DNA of 16,312 bases from positions 1-16,312 of the forward strand of contig QUTJ01031736.1 in the NCBI GenBank assembly GCA_003573635.1. The letters are read 5' to 3'. This DNA comes from Goniomonas avonlea (lineage: Eukaryota > Cryptophyceae > Goniomonadida > Goniomonadaceae). Each line of letters begins with the position of its first letter. Position 1 is the first letter of the stretch. Shown one piece after another: positions 7,103 through 16,284 of this stretch. The notes beneath the pieces were generated by a model. The model saw only the letters and a program-made list of their open reading frames with translations. It was not told the origin of the DNA and ran no database searches. Made by a program: the position numbers and the translations under genes.

Positions 7103-10100
7103 TCACCGCTTCCCGAAAAAGGACATGATTCCTCGCTGAGGAGCGGGCGCGTCCTTGCTGCCCTTCTTAGCCTGCGCACGGCGGTCAAAAAGCTGGACGT
7201 CTGCGTGTCACGAATGACAGATTCGCTCGCTAGCAAAATGGTGTCGCAGAAGGCTCGCTCTTCTCCCTGAAAGAACAGAAAATGCCACTCACCGAGTCCT
7301 CTCCCTCGTCCTTCTTCTTCTTGGGCTGGGTTGCAGGCTTGGCGACGGGGGCCGGCGCTGGCTTCTTCTTCACAGGCGACGGCATAATTTCATTGGGATC
7401 GCAGGGTACGTCCTCCCACACTTCCTCCGACACTGCAGCGCAACATCAGTGACACGACGTCGCATTCATACAGGGCGGTGACAACAGCGGGGAAGGGGAG
7501 CGCCCCTGTCCATGACCACACTAAGTCGACAAACTGAGCGAAGTGGAAGCGAAGTGGCTCTTGTGTTGACGCTGAGCAGAGGTTGAGGTTGGTGACGCCT
7601 CTGGCATGACAGATCCAGACTGCAATAAAATTGGAAGAGCATACAGCTTGAAAAGGGCCCCGTCTCAGATCAAGAGAGGGATGGGGGTGGTGAGCGCGGC
7701 GGAGGGAGGAGGGGGGAGGAGGCGAGGGAGCAGAGGAGGAGAGGAGGCGAAGAGGAGAGGAAGAGCGAAGAGAGCGAGAGAGTGCGACGAGAGACTGAGA
7801 ATCGCGTGGCGGGGAGGGAAGGAGCGAGCGGGAGGGAGGGATGGAGCGAGACAGAGGGGGTAGCGAGGGTACAGAGGAGAGGACACCCACAACCCCTGCC
7901 AGTCTGGGCAGTCACACTCGTTCTTTCTAAGAGTCACAGCACCCCACGTCCTCAGGACGGGTGCGGGCGATGCTCGAATACCCAGTCTACGACAGGTGAC
8001 AAAGACAATGGGTATCAAAGGAGCTCAGCGACACACTTGTGTTGGCCGCCGTTGTGTTATTACACTGCCTGTACTCCATCATACTGTCTCTCCGTCGTGT
8101 TATTACACTGTCTGCATCAGATCATGTGCTATCAACCCCCGTCTCTCTCTCCGCCGTGTTACTACACTGTCTGCTGCTATTGAACTCTCGCCCCGTCGTG
8201 CTATTACACTGTCTGTACTCCATCATGCCTCTCCTCCTCCCTCCAGCCCCCCCCCTCCCCTCCGTTCTCCCCACTTATTCCCACTCCCCAAATGGAAACC
8301 AAAGGCCTCGTGATTTCAACAGGCTGACACGTGCTCCGCACTGACAGAAAGGCGCACAGTCCGAGAGCGTTGGCAAGCAATTGTTCTCCTTGGTTTCGAT
8401 TCAGTAGTGACAAGGCAATTATGCGTGATCTCGTTCGCCCAGCTCTGAGTGTTTTGGTACTATGAATCTATGTTTCACTGAATGATAAAAGTCGGCACAA
8501 AACAGAAGGGCGCACCGAGATAGCCATCCTCTTCATACGTCTTGACAACCTTGACGCGCTTGGTTCGCTGCACAGTAGGAGCAGCGACAACGGGGAACAG
8601 CGGCTTGGGGGGCGGCTCCTCCGACTTACGCTTGCCTTTGCGCTTCTTCTTGTCGTCCTCGTTATCCTCTTCGTCATCTGAGTCCTTCTTGCCGCGACGC
8701 TTCTTCTTCTTGGAGTCTCCGTTTTCCTGCTCATCGTCCGAGGGGTCTTTACTGAGACGTTTCTTCTTGTTCTTCTTGGTGTCGCCCTCGTCCTCCTCCT
8801 CCCGCTTGCCCCAGGTCTTCTTCTTCTTCTTCGCCGCGACATCTTCGTTCTGCCCGCTTCCCTCCTCCTCATGCTCAGAGTTTGCCTCGGCATTATCGCT
8901 GTCGCACTCTTCCTTGGCTTTACTCTTGCAGTCGACCTCCTCGTCGCTCTGGGCTGAAGGAGCCGCCTCCTCTTCCGCCTCCTCGTCATCCATCGCAATC
9001 GTCACTCGGCCTCGGCCGCGGGACACCTCGGCTGGTGCTTCTCCTTCACTCTCCTCATCACTATCCATGACAATTCGTTTGGCGCGGCGCCGGGGTGCCG
9101 CTACCGGCGATTGCGGCTCAGCCTCAGGCTCAGGAGCGGGTTTCTGTAGCGGTTCCTGCTTTGCTTCAGGTGTCTTGTCCGCCTTTGCAAAGGACAAGGT
9201 CGCGGACTTGGCAGGCTTTGTGGGAGCCGCCTTCTTGGGTGCTGCGCCTGCGGGCGAGTCTTGACTTGTGGATGATGTTTTCGATTTGGCACTCAGGGTT
9301 GGGGCTGAAGACGATGTCTGGCGGGAAGCAGTGCCTCCATTGCTTCCAGTACTACTTGTGCTTTCAGATCTAGGAGCCGTGTCATTCAAGGGTCTCTGGG
9401 AGCGAGAGTCGCCTCACCGTTTCAGTGAAGCGCTGTTCCCTTTGGTCTGCGCAGCAAATAGCGAATGCAATGCTGATGTTGGTTTCTTTTGGACAGTGGC
9501 AGGTGAAGGAATTTTGGGGGTGGAGCCTGCACTTGACGGGGTTGATGGCTTCCGCAGGATGGCCTGCGGTGGTGCCACGACTCGCTTGGGCGCCATTGTA
9601 CGCTTCACATCCGCGTTTTTGATCGAAGAGTACCTATTCCCCGGGCGGATATTAGCATACGCGGGGTGTGAAATCTCAGACTCACCGATTGTCTCTCAAT
9701 GGGTTGGCAGATTCAAAATCCTCAGCAATGAGAGGAGACATCAAGTCGAAATCGACAGTGAACAGCACACTGCTTTCCTTCGGTAGGACAGGTGCAACAC
9801 TGTGCACATGCACCGAAGACACTGACATCTTTGCCTTGGTTTCTGCATCTCGATTAGCGTCACGGTGGAGCAAACAACATTGCACACCCTCGAGCTCTGT
9901 GTCCGGCACGAGCAAAAACTGCCGACACTTGATCCCTCCCTTCTCCACCGTTCCAGAGATTGAATACATCGCACGAACTGCATCTGAACCGGAGTGCTTC
10001 TGTACAAAGTCGAACAGCATTCTTCGAACAGGGGTTCAGTTGCAGAGCGGGCGCATGTGTACGTACTTTTTCGCGACATCAGAAGGCACAGAAAGGATAT

Positions 10101-10221
10101 GGCTGAGCCATTTGAAGGTCACCTGCATTGTGTCATTAATATGAATACACCAGGACATGGAGTTTACAATTTTCTGCTCATCTATGACAAACGCTTCCAG
10201 CTCCTCGAGGTAGCTGGCCAT
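7103..10221 (-). CDS. POLD3: DNA polymerase delta subunit 3 (p66/p68, Cdc27 family)
   Basis: Seven exons are proposed: 10221-10168, 10122-10067, 10021-9686, 9633-9418, 9369-8516, 7432-7293 and 7192-7103 (581 aa). POLD3 links polymerase delta to PCNA and serves replication and break-induced synthesis. The N-terminal domain (about 1-150) matches the family in LEELEAFVIDEQKIVTFKWL, MLFDFVQKH, and SSVHVHSV followed by LFTVDFD. The middle (about 220-500) is disordered, rich in Asp/Glu/Ser and Lys runs with likely nuclear signals. It ends in VKVVKTYEEDGYLVSEEVWE, matching the conserved animal segment KTYVDGEG. The last exon carries a PCNA-binding PIP box, QRGIMSFF (571-578), three residues from the stop. 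Introns are 45, 45, 52, 48, 1083 and 100 bp. The acceptor at 7193-7194 was chosen because it alone gives the PIP frame from the strong GTGAGT donor. ATG 10266 is a less likely start. Confidence 0.94.
7672..7885. repeat. Polypurine/polypyrimidine tract inside POLD3 intron 5
   Basis: The plus strand is almost all G and A for about 200 bp (GGGAGGAGGCGAGGGAGCAG and similar), so the POLD3 transcript carries a long CU-rich stretch here. Open frames in it are composition artefacts. The tract lies in the 5'-distal half of the long intron, near its acceptor end in transcript order. Confidence 0.8.
8051..8215. repeat. Four-copy 21-bp repeat inside POLD3 intron 5
   Basis: A 21-bp unit with core TCGTGTTATTACACTGTCTG occurs at 8051-8071, 8094-8114, 8153-8173 and 8195-8215, with one to three mismatches per copy. 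Start-to-start spacing is 43, 59 and 42 bp. Copies 1 and 4 also share the following TACTCCATCAT. All copies are in the same orientation. This looks like a degenerate minisatellite within the intron. Confidence 0.85.
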
Positions 10222-10412
10222 CGGGTCGAGTTGGCGGGCGCGGGAACGCCAGGTTCGGCTCAGCATGTATGAATCGCATACTAAAGGCCCCTAATCGAAT
10301 TTTGCCAGCACCTCGCGCATATATGCCAGCTGTACGATAATTACACGCGATAACAAAACTCGCGGGAGACTCTCAATGGCAAACCCCGAAACAGCTTGAC
10401 CCCAACAACGAG
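10222..10412. promoter_or_regulatory. Divergent promoter spacer between POLD3 and RAD51D
   Basis: Only 191 bp separate the two start codons, so transcription of both probably starts here. TTGGCGGG at 10231-10238 and GCGGGAA at 10240-10246 (TTCCCGC on the minus strand) both fit the loose E2F consensus WTSSCSS and lie 10-25 bp upstream of the POLD3 ATG. A further CGCGGGAG word is near 10361. E2F/DP factors drive S-phase genes in animals, plants and many protists. Whether these sites are bound is inference, and GC-rich chance matches are common. Confidence 0.45.
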
Positions 10413-12161
10413 ATGCCGCGGCTTGTAGCTGTTCCAGGATTGGAACCTGACCAAGTTGAGAAGTTACGGGCGTGCGGTGTTGTGACAGGTTCGCATTCAC
10501 AGCGATGCAGTCTCATATTGACGATCCCCAGCCGAGGAGGTGGTAATATGCGGGGCAGAAGACATTGCTCGTGCACACCACTTGACCCTTGAAGTAAGAT
10601 TAGGCTCTGGTGTCTCTTTCTTCTCACCCCTGGAGAAGAAAATGCAGATTTTGCAACGTGATCTCCAGTTCTTTTTTGCGGCTCCTCTGGTTCGTGGAGA
10701 TTACTTACTCGACGATGTCCTTAGGACGGGCCTGAACTTTACGACGGGCTGCCGCCAGTGGGTCTTGTTGAAATCGTTTTAAATGTGTTGAGATGCTTTG
10801 TGCAGGCTGGACTCGCTATTGGGTGGAGGGGTGCAAACCAGGCACATCACTGAAATCGTTGGTCCTTCCGCATCCGGAAAGACGCAGGTGATCCTCGCCT
10901 GGCAAATAACTGTTTTCAAACTTGGTCATAGTTAAGCCTGCAACTGGCGGTGATTACTGCTGGGACGACAGAGTCAACTGTTGCGTTTGTTGACGCTGCA
11001 GCGAACTTTAGCACGGATCGCGTGCTGAAACTGCTCTCAGCGCGGGTGAGTCCAAGGCCGTGCTAAAATTTGCTCAAACCCACGTCCAGGGTGTTGACAA
11101 GAATGCGGCAAATCACATAAGGCGGTTCCGGGCTGAAGATGCTGACGGATTGCTCCTCGTTCTGGACAGCTTTTCGGAGCAAATTCACGCCTCGGTCTGT
11201 CGCTCAATTTTATCACAGTCGATGACCACCGCGTGCAGACCCAAGGGTTTTTCTCAAATTTGCGTTTGGTTATTATAGACTCCTTGGGCGGTCTCCTTGC
11301 ACCAATTGTCGGGGGCTCTTCCAGACTCGGTGCGGTTCGCTCACCAGCTCTCAGATTCATGTCTAACGCGCATCAGGCTACTCCGTGATGACAGGGTGTT
11401 TCGCGCTGATGCGCGAACTTGCTCACACCCACAATATCGCTTTTGTGGTAAGCCTCCTCGCTGCTCACTCACGATGTTGCGATCCTCTCATTCTCAAATT
11501 CCTCGCTGTCCGCTCGCCCGCAGACCGATTCCAATCATCATCAGTGCTTTATGCAGGTGACAAATCATGCGGTTGGAGGGAATCATGGTGCTGGACCCGG
11601 GGTGGCTCCCCTTCTCAAACCTGCTCTCGGAGAAACCTGGCAACAGCTTCCTGCCGTCTCCCTCTGGCTCCAGCCCTGCGCTGTGCGGTTTCTTTTGCTT
11701 TCGATGATCCATGTTCGTGCCACGACTATCATGGTTTAATTTGAACAGTGGCGTGTCGGCACATGCGTAGTTATGAGTCAGCAATCTGTTTGGGGCAAAG
11801 CATCCATCGTTGCGCGACCACTAAGCAAATTACCATGCCGCAAACTGTCTAGTACTTGTCTGAAGTCGTGTCTCCTAAACTCGCGTCAGGCCGAGTCGGT
11901 GCCGGTGGATGGTTGTCAAGTCGTGAGGGCGACGGTGTTCGACTCCAACATGACGGTGAGTGGACGTTTCGTCCCGCATTTGGTCACCATGTGTCATTCA
12001 GCTCGCCCAACATCGTGACACAAGTGCATCCTAGATTTTCGGTGTGCCCATGCCATGAAAAGAACGGGGGGGGATATGAAGACTGTGTGGATTGCTAACC
12101 AAACATTGCGCAGGAAGGGGGTATCGTCGACCTCACTCTCAGTCCCTCCGGCTTCGCGTGA
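10413..12161 (+). CDS. RAD51D: RAD51D, RAD51 paralogue (RecA-like ATPase)
   Basis: Eleven exons are proposed: 10413-10488, 10532-10593, 10639-10757, 10806-10887, 10932-11045, 11090-11194, 11239-11329, 11377-11447, 11557-11655, 11866-11955 and 12114-12161. This gives 318 aa, against 328 in human RAD51D. RAD51D works with other paralogues to load and remodel RAD51 filaments in homologous recombination. The N-terminal helical domain reads VPGLEPDQVEKLRACGVVTA. Walker A is GPSASGKT (105-112) within HITEIVGPSASGKTQL, and Walker B is LVIID (196-200), followed by SLGGLLAPIVGG. VVTNHAVGG and LLKPALGETWQQLP match the RAD51D-specific LKPALG segment. Exon 3 could start at 10636. The 3' end is least certain: introns 9 and 10 (210 and 158 bp) were set by phase, by alignment, and by a TGCTAAC branch word before the last acceptor. 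An alternative terminal exon at 12002 would give a different last 10 residues. Confidence 0.92.
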
Positions 12162-12927
12162 ATTACGGTGCTCGTTATGTTCACGAATTCCCCGCATTTC
12201 ATGTCAGTCAGTCGCTTTCAACACCATATGTTTATCCTCTCGAAACGATTCGGTGGCCCTTGCTCCATCGAACATCGAACATGGAGTCGTTTCGTGCCGT
12301 CATGTCAATTCCTAACGAGTCGATGGCTCTGCGGTTTCTCGTTGTACCTCTGTGACATATTCGTCGAGTCGATACCATGTGGCCATGGACTCGCGATTTC
12401 TGTAGCACAAAGGAGGCCAATCATTGATGATGGATAACGACTGGGAGGTCCAGAGCTCGACGGTGTTCAAACTGCTTGGAGACTCCGCCAATAATAATAT
12501 CCATAGGATCAGAGTCTGTTATGCTTTTATTGCAAAAGAGTTTTGATCAAATGTATCGTGATCAAGGCGACACTGATCATGGCATATTTGACACACGACA
12601 AGTTTTTTGTCACTGCTTTCCGGCGACCAGATTTCGAGAAGGGACAACCGGATAACCACAGACTCTGATCATTAAAAGACCGCATGAGCCTCTGCGTTGG
12701 CTTGTGGTTGCCAAAAAGAAAAATCCTCGGCACCCCCTTTCTCTCTCGTCTTGTTGGTTTCAGATTTTGAGTCACGAACCTGAACTCCAGATGAAGTGAA
12801 CCAAAGGGGTAACAGGTGCACACGGACAATGAAGAAACCACTGTTTGCGGCTCCACGACCCCCCCCATCAAATACAATAAAAATGGGCTGGTGGACCTGT
12901 GTCCAGATCCTCAACTTAATGACAGGC
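12162..12927. other. Convergent intergenic region, no gene supported
   Basis: These 766 bp separate the stops of RAD51D (plus) and the tRNA methyltransferase (minus). Open frames occur on both strands (for example minus 12877-12527), but none shows family motifs, plausible splice pairing to a neighbour, or a protein-like pattern. An AT-richer part around 12480-12600 contains several TGATCA words. The region probably holds both 3' untranslated regions. Confidence 0.5.
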
Positions 12928-13977
12928 TTATGTCATTTTGCGAACAATGACACACCAGTTGCCGGTATCGTAGTATGATTCCTCAATGGCAACATCGCCC
13001 GACACGACCAGGGTCTCGAACAACCCTTCAAGTTCGCCACGGCAGTACACGTGACAGTACCGCTGAAACACCTTGGAGTGTTTGCTCTCGTCATAGGCTC
13101 CATTTGGCACGGGAGCCGTCGGCGTCGGTGCTATTGGTGCTGGTGCTGCTGCATTCTCAGCGCCCTTGGGTCGGGATTCACGTTTGACCTGAACATGGAA
13201 CGGGACCAGGACGTCCTGCGACGCAAATCTGTGGCCAGAAAAGCCGGCATCATCCTCAGCGGCACTGCCACGCTCCTGTTCGCGCGCCCATGCGTAAAAC
13301 AGAGCTGCTCCTCCCGGCCGAAGGACACGGCAGCACTCTGAGCAGGCGGCGACGCGACGGGCGCGAGTCGAGAGATGATGCAAAACAGCAATACAGAGGA
13401 CAGCATCGTACACACCAGACCGAAATGGTAGCGCCGCGATATCTGCAGTAGACACTTCGAAGCCACGCTGGGCGACGATCTTGGCAAGCTCTAAAGACAC
13501 ATCGCAGGCGATGGGCAGTGAGAAACTCTCAGCGCAAGCTGGTAAATTTTTTCCGTTTCCCGTGCCCATGTCTCCAAAAAGCGACCCTTTTGGTTGGGCA
13601 CGCACAAAAGCCTCAACGCGCGGCCACGGCTTGTAACGTGTACCATGCCATTGCGGCGCAATCTCGTCGTACACATTCTGCACGTGCTCAACCTCGATCT
13701 GTGGAATCACACCTTCAATGCCTTCGATGCCGTCGTCTGTGTGGATGGGAACAGATTTGGATCCTTCTTCATCATTTTTGGGGCAAGCAGCTGCGCGGGC
13801 GGCTGCTGCAATCGCCTTCGCCTCTGCTGCTTTCGCCTTGGCTTCTTTCCGTCGTGCTGCCTTCTCTTCTTTCTTGGCAGCATTACGACTGAGGACAGGC
13901 TCACTAGGCGATGCGCTGTTATTCTCTGCGGGTGAATCCTGGATTGAAAGCGAGTGAAGAATGGTTTGATCGGCCAT
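12928..13977 (-). CDS. TRM9: tRNA wobble-uridine carboxymethyl methyltransferase, TRM9/ALKBH8-MTase type
   Basis: This is one uninterrupted exon of 349 aa, the only intronless gene here. Trm9-type enzymes, with Trm112, methylate the carboxymethyl group at U34 of certain tRNAs using S-adenosylmethionine. Signatures are VEHVQNVYDEIAPQW and TRYKPWPRVEAF (113-124), motif I GDMGTGNGKNL (135-145), CDVSLELAKIVAQRGFEV, LPFRSGVYDAVLCIAVLHHL with STRARR (183-208), FYAWAREQE, VFQRYCHVYCRGELEGL (303-319) and the terminal GNWCVIVRK (339-347). The usual motif I GCGNGK has Thr for Cys. There is no AlkB or RRM domain, so it resembles yeast Trm9 rather than animal ALKBH8. Residues 31-65 form a Lys/Ala/Glu-rich helix, and 268-298 is a Pro/Ala-rich insert. 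The frame stays open upstream to 14100 without an ATG, so 13977 is the start unless a 5' exon exists. Confidence 0.94.
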   Translation of the reverse strand: MADQTILHSLSIQDSPAENNSASPSEPVLSRNAAKKEEKAARRKEAKAKAAEAKAIAAAARAAACPKNDEEGSKSVPIHTDDGIEGIEGVIPQIEVEHVQNVYDEIAPQWHGTRYKPWPRVEAFVRAQPKGSLFGDMGTGNGKNLPACAESFSLPIACDVSLELAKIVAQRGFEVSTADIAALPFRSGVYDAVLCIAVLHHLSTRARRVAACSECCRVLRPGGAALFYAWAREQERGSAAEDDAGFSGHRFASQDVLVPFHVQVKRESRPKGAENAAAPAPIAPTPTAPVPNGAYDESKHSKVFQRYCHVYCRGELEGLFETLVVSGDVAIEESYYDTGNWCVIVRKMT

Positions 13978-14152
13978 CGAAGGCTGCAACACTTGCGTTG
14001 GCCTGGCGCCTTTGGCCTTCTGCCACCCAAGTGGCGCGTTGATAAGAGACACAATCAAGTCAGTGGCATTTTTCCGTGATTTGATTATTACGCGGTTCAC
14101 AAGTCGTGGCCCTCTGCGGCTGAGGCCAGAAGGGGCGCATTTTCGTCCTGCG
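13978..14152. promoter_or_regulatory. Divergent promoter spacer, TRM9 / ARM-repeat gene
   Basis: The 175-bp gap lies between start codons at 13977 (minus) and 14153 (plus). Both strands stay open across much of it: the minus frame joins TRM9, and the plus frame has an ATG at 14012 in frame with the ARM gene. N-terminal extension of either protein is therefore possible, but the tight spacing favours untranslated leader. No specific element is recognised. Confidence 0.45.
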
Positions 14153-15567
14153 ATGACGCAGGAGATTCACGACATCTTCAGTCGTTTGAAGAAGGCGATT
14201 GGGAATGATACTGTTCAGGTATGGTACTCCCACACATTACGTTTCTAGACCCTCACCATCCAAAGCGGGCTTGTGTTGAGCAACTCCTGAGCATAGTGGA
14301 ACGAGATGGAGTCACCGACGCCAAGATTATCTTGGGTGCGTTTTGAGCAACTGTGGATGATGGTATTGAGTCCCCTGTTAGACGGCATGTCTACTGTTCT
14401 CAGCGTTGCTCGCGCTGCTCCCGAGACGTCCAAAATTCGTCAAGACGTCAGCAAGGTTCTCGTCATTCTCAGTCGAGAAAGTAGGTGGACTGGTCTCGTT
14501 GCAGACCCTCATGCGATGCTCAGGTCAGAACATTCATCAGCTGGTGGCATCTGGCGCTCCCGACTTCCTCGTGCCTGTCATTCGGAGTGACGACCCTGCC
14601 ATGGTGACTCCGGCCCTCCATGCCTTGGGCGATCTTGCAAGAACAGGTCGGCATCGTGGACGGGGGTGCCAAAATTGACCCCTGTTCCATTTCAGATGAA
14701 AGTTGTCGAACAATTGTTTCGTGCGGTGCGATGGAGCCTTTGCTTCAAATCGCCAAGCAGAGCAATACTGAGAGGAAACGTCTGGCCCTCGCGGTCCTGG
14801 CCAATCTCGCTTATGCGAGTGGTGAGTAAGACTCGGCATTGCTTCCATGCCACTCAATCTTCTTGGCTGCCAGATGATATCCGACAAAAGATCATCAATT
14901 GGGGAGGCATCCCGGTGTTCACACATGCTCTTCTCATCGAGTATCCGCTGGTGCAGAAACAGGCCGTCCGGGTGCTAAGTCATCTCATGAGCCACAGTAT
15001 CCCCCCCACCCTTGTTCCTCGAAGCCTCTCATGATGTGTGGTTGGCCTTAACCTTTGTTCAGAGGAGGCACGAGTGGAGTTCATGCGGCACGGTGGCCTA
15101 CAAGCTCTGCAGACGGTGCTCGTCGAGCACAAAGCCGAACCCGCAAAGCAGATGGCTGCCCAGCTTGTGTATGAGGTGCGTCTCACTGCAAACCGTGTGG
15201 TGTCCCATTTACAGTGTAATCTTGTCTGGTTGGCCGAGCACGTTATTGGTATGGCACTTAGCCATCGGACACAAGCAGGGGTTCGTGGCACAGAATTGGC
15301 GCCCCGCGAGCCTTGATCAGATCCAAAGTCATAACTTGACACGGTCGGGTCGCTCGAACGCCCGATTTTCTTACTGGAATGGGACTGAATGCTGGAATAC
15401 ACTGTCCTGACAAATTGTGACAGGTTGTCAAGGTTGGCACGACCATGCAAGAGCTGCGCGAGTGTCTAAGAGGAGAGTCTGGACACGTCAAAGGTCGGCC
15501 CTCCTGCCTTGATTTCTTCCCCGCCACCACTATTGAGTCTCTTTTTGCACGCGATGTAGTTTTATAA
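14153..15567 (+). CDS. Armadillo-repeat protein, function unknown
   Basis: Eight exons are proposed: 14153-14218, 14266-14335, 14382-14480, 14524-14646, 14696-14821, 14874-14996, 15063-15175 and 15424-15567 (287 aa). Seven introns (47, 46, 43, 49, 52, 66 and 248 bp) all agree in phase. It begins MTQEIHDIFSRLKKAIGNDT and is almost wholly helical. ARM-like units show Gly-Ala/Gly turns and leucine helices: LVASGAPDFLVPVIRS, VTPALHALGDLART, IVSCGAMEPLLQIAKQ, LALAVLANLAYAS, INWGGIPVFTHALL, AVRVLSHLMSHKEARVEFM and RHGGLQALQTVLVE. Such proteins act as binding scaffolds; no partner can be read from sequence. Short first acceptors giving 24-31-bp introns were set aside because phase breaks. The last exon (VVKVGTTMQELREC to FARDVVL) is less certain, since intron 7 is long and could hide further exons. 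Confidence 0.82.
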
Positions 15568-16200
15568 CTCGAGACACACACGGAGAGAGAGAGAGGGGGG
15601 TAAGAAAGAGGCCGTGTTCTCTCAGTATTCGCCCTGTTTGATGGTGCATGTTGCGGCGCGGGTGCCCACATGGTCGACTTTGAAAAAGCATGATGCTGGA
15701 GCACGAGTTTGGGGCACGTGGCACAATGCGAGGCTCCCCAGGAGGAAGGAGAATTGGAAAGAAGCAGCACTTTCTCAGTCGTCAGTGTGCCTGGCGCGGC
15801 GCGTCTGGACTTTGGAAATTCTGAGGTGTTCAAAGTCCAACCGGGGGGGGGATCCTGGCACTATGTGAGACACCCCAGGAGGAAAGAGAAGAAGAGGAGG
15901 GAGAGTAGGGTGTCAGACAGGAGGAAAGGTGTGAACGAAGACGGTGCGTACGACAGGAGAGGGAAAGCGGAGGAAAGAGGAGGGTGTGTAAGACAAGATC
16001 GGGGAGAGGAGGAGGAGAGGAGTGTGTACGACAGGGGGAGGAGGAAGGGAAGGATGTTTAAGACGAGAAGAGAATGGAGGACGCGAACGCTTGTATGACA
16101 GGAGCAAGGGTGAAGGGCGGTCAAAACAGGAGGAAGAAAGAGGTGAAGTAAGAGAAGGGTGTTCAGACGACGAGGAAGTTTGGCTTTCTTCCCCATTTGT
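15568..16200. repeat. Purine-rich degenerate minisatellite
   Basis: The plus strand is dominated by G and A. From about 15905 a loose unit built on GTGTGTACGACAGG followed by GAGGA-rich bases recurs roughly every 30-45 bp (near 15909, 15943, 15986, 16021, 16054, 16090, 16120 and 16160), with many substitutions. A separate imperfect direct repeat of about 36 bp, centred on CCCCAGGAGGAA, occurs at 15718-15753 and 15857-15892. Long open frames on both strands here are low-complexity artefacts. No gene is supported. Confidence 0.7.
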
Positions 16201-16213
16201 GACTCCCGCGTAG

Positions 16214-16284
16214 CGACGGAGCTTGGGACCAAGATTGCCAGAATCTGGTTCTGCCTTCTGCAAGAGTTCGCTGCGATGATTCAG
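16214..16284 (+). CDS. Possible internal exon of a further gene, cut by the window end
   Basis: The preceding bases, TTTCTTCCCC then GTGACTCCCGCGTAG, look like a branch-and-acceptor region, and CAG followed by GTACGG at 16284 looks like a donor. One frame between them reads ELGTKIARIWFCLLQEFAAM, a plausible helix. If real, it belongs to a gene running beyond the window, or is a distant exon of the ARM-repeat gene. The fragment is 71 nt and the family is not recognisable. Confidence 0.25.

Noticed and set aside
6715-7236. Overlapping open frames of 137 aa (plus) and 151 aa (minus) 3' of POLD3
   Set aside because: Neither shows motifs. The minus frame crosses the last POLD3 exon, where a different frame encodes the PIP box QRGIMSFF.
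8468-9264. Long Ser/Phe-rich plus-strand and Arg-rich minus-strand frames across POLD3 exon 5
   Set aside because: They are shadows of the Lys/Glu/Asp/Ser-rich POLD3 middle region. The POLD3 frame is the one that joins in phase at both ends.
9370-9389. Separate short gene starting at ATG 9389 for the acidic POLD3 region
   Set aside because: The ATG lies within a 48-bp intron with good donor (GTGAGG) and acceptor (CCTAG). Splicing joins the exons in phase into one POLD3 protein.
12002-12036. Alternative RAD51D last exon (LAQHRDTSAS) after a 46-bp intron
   Set aside because: Intron length is typical, but it lacks a clear branch word, whereas the acceptor at 12113 has TGCTAAC at a good distance and the reading EGGIVDLTLS is more protein-like. 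Not excluded.
13978-14100. N-terminal extension of TRM9 to 14100
   Set aside because: The open frame there begins with GTG, not ATG, and fills most of the divergent promoter spacer. The first in-frame ATG is at 13977.
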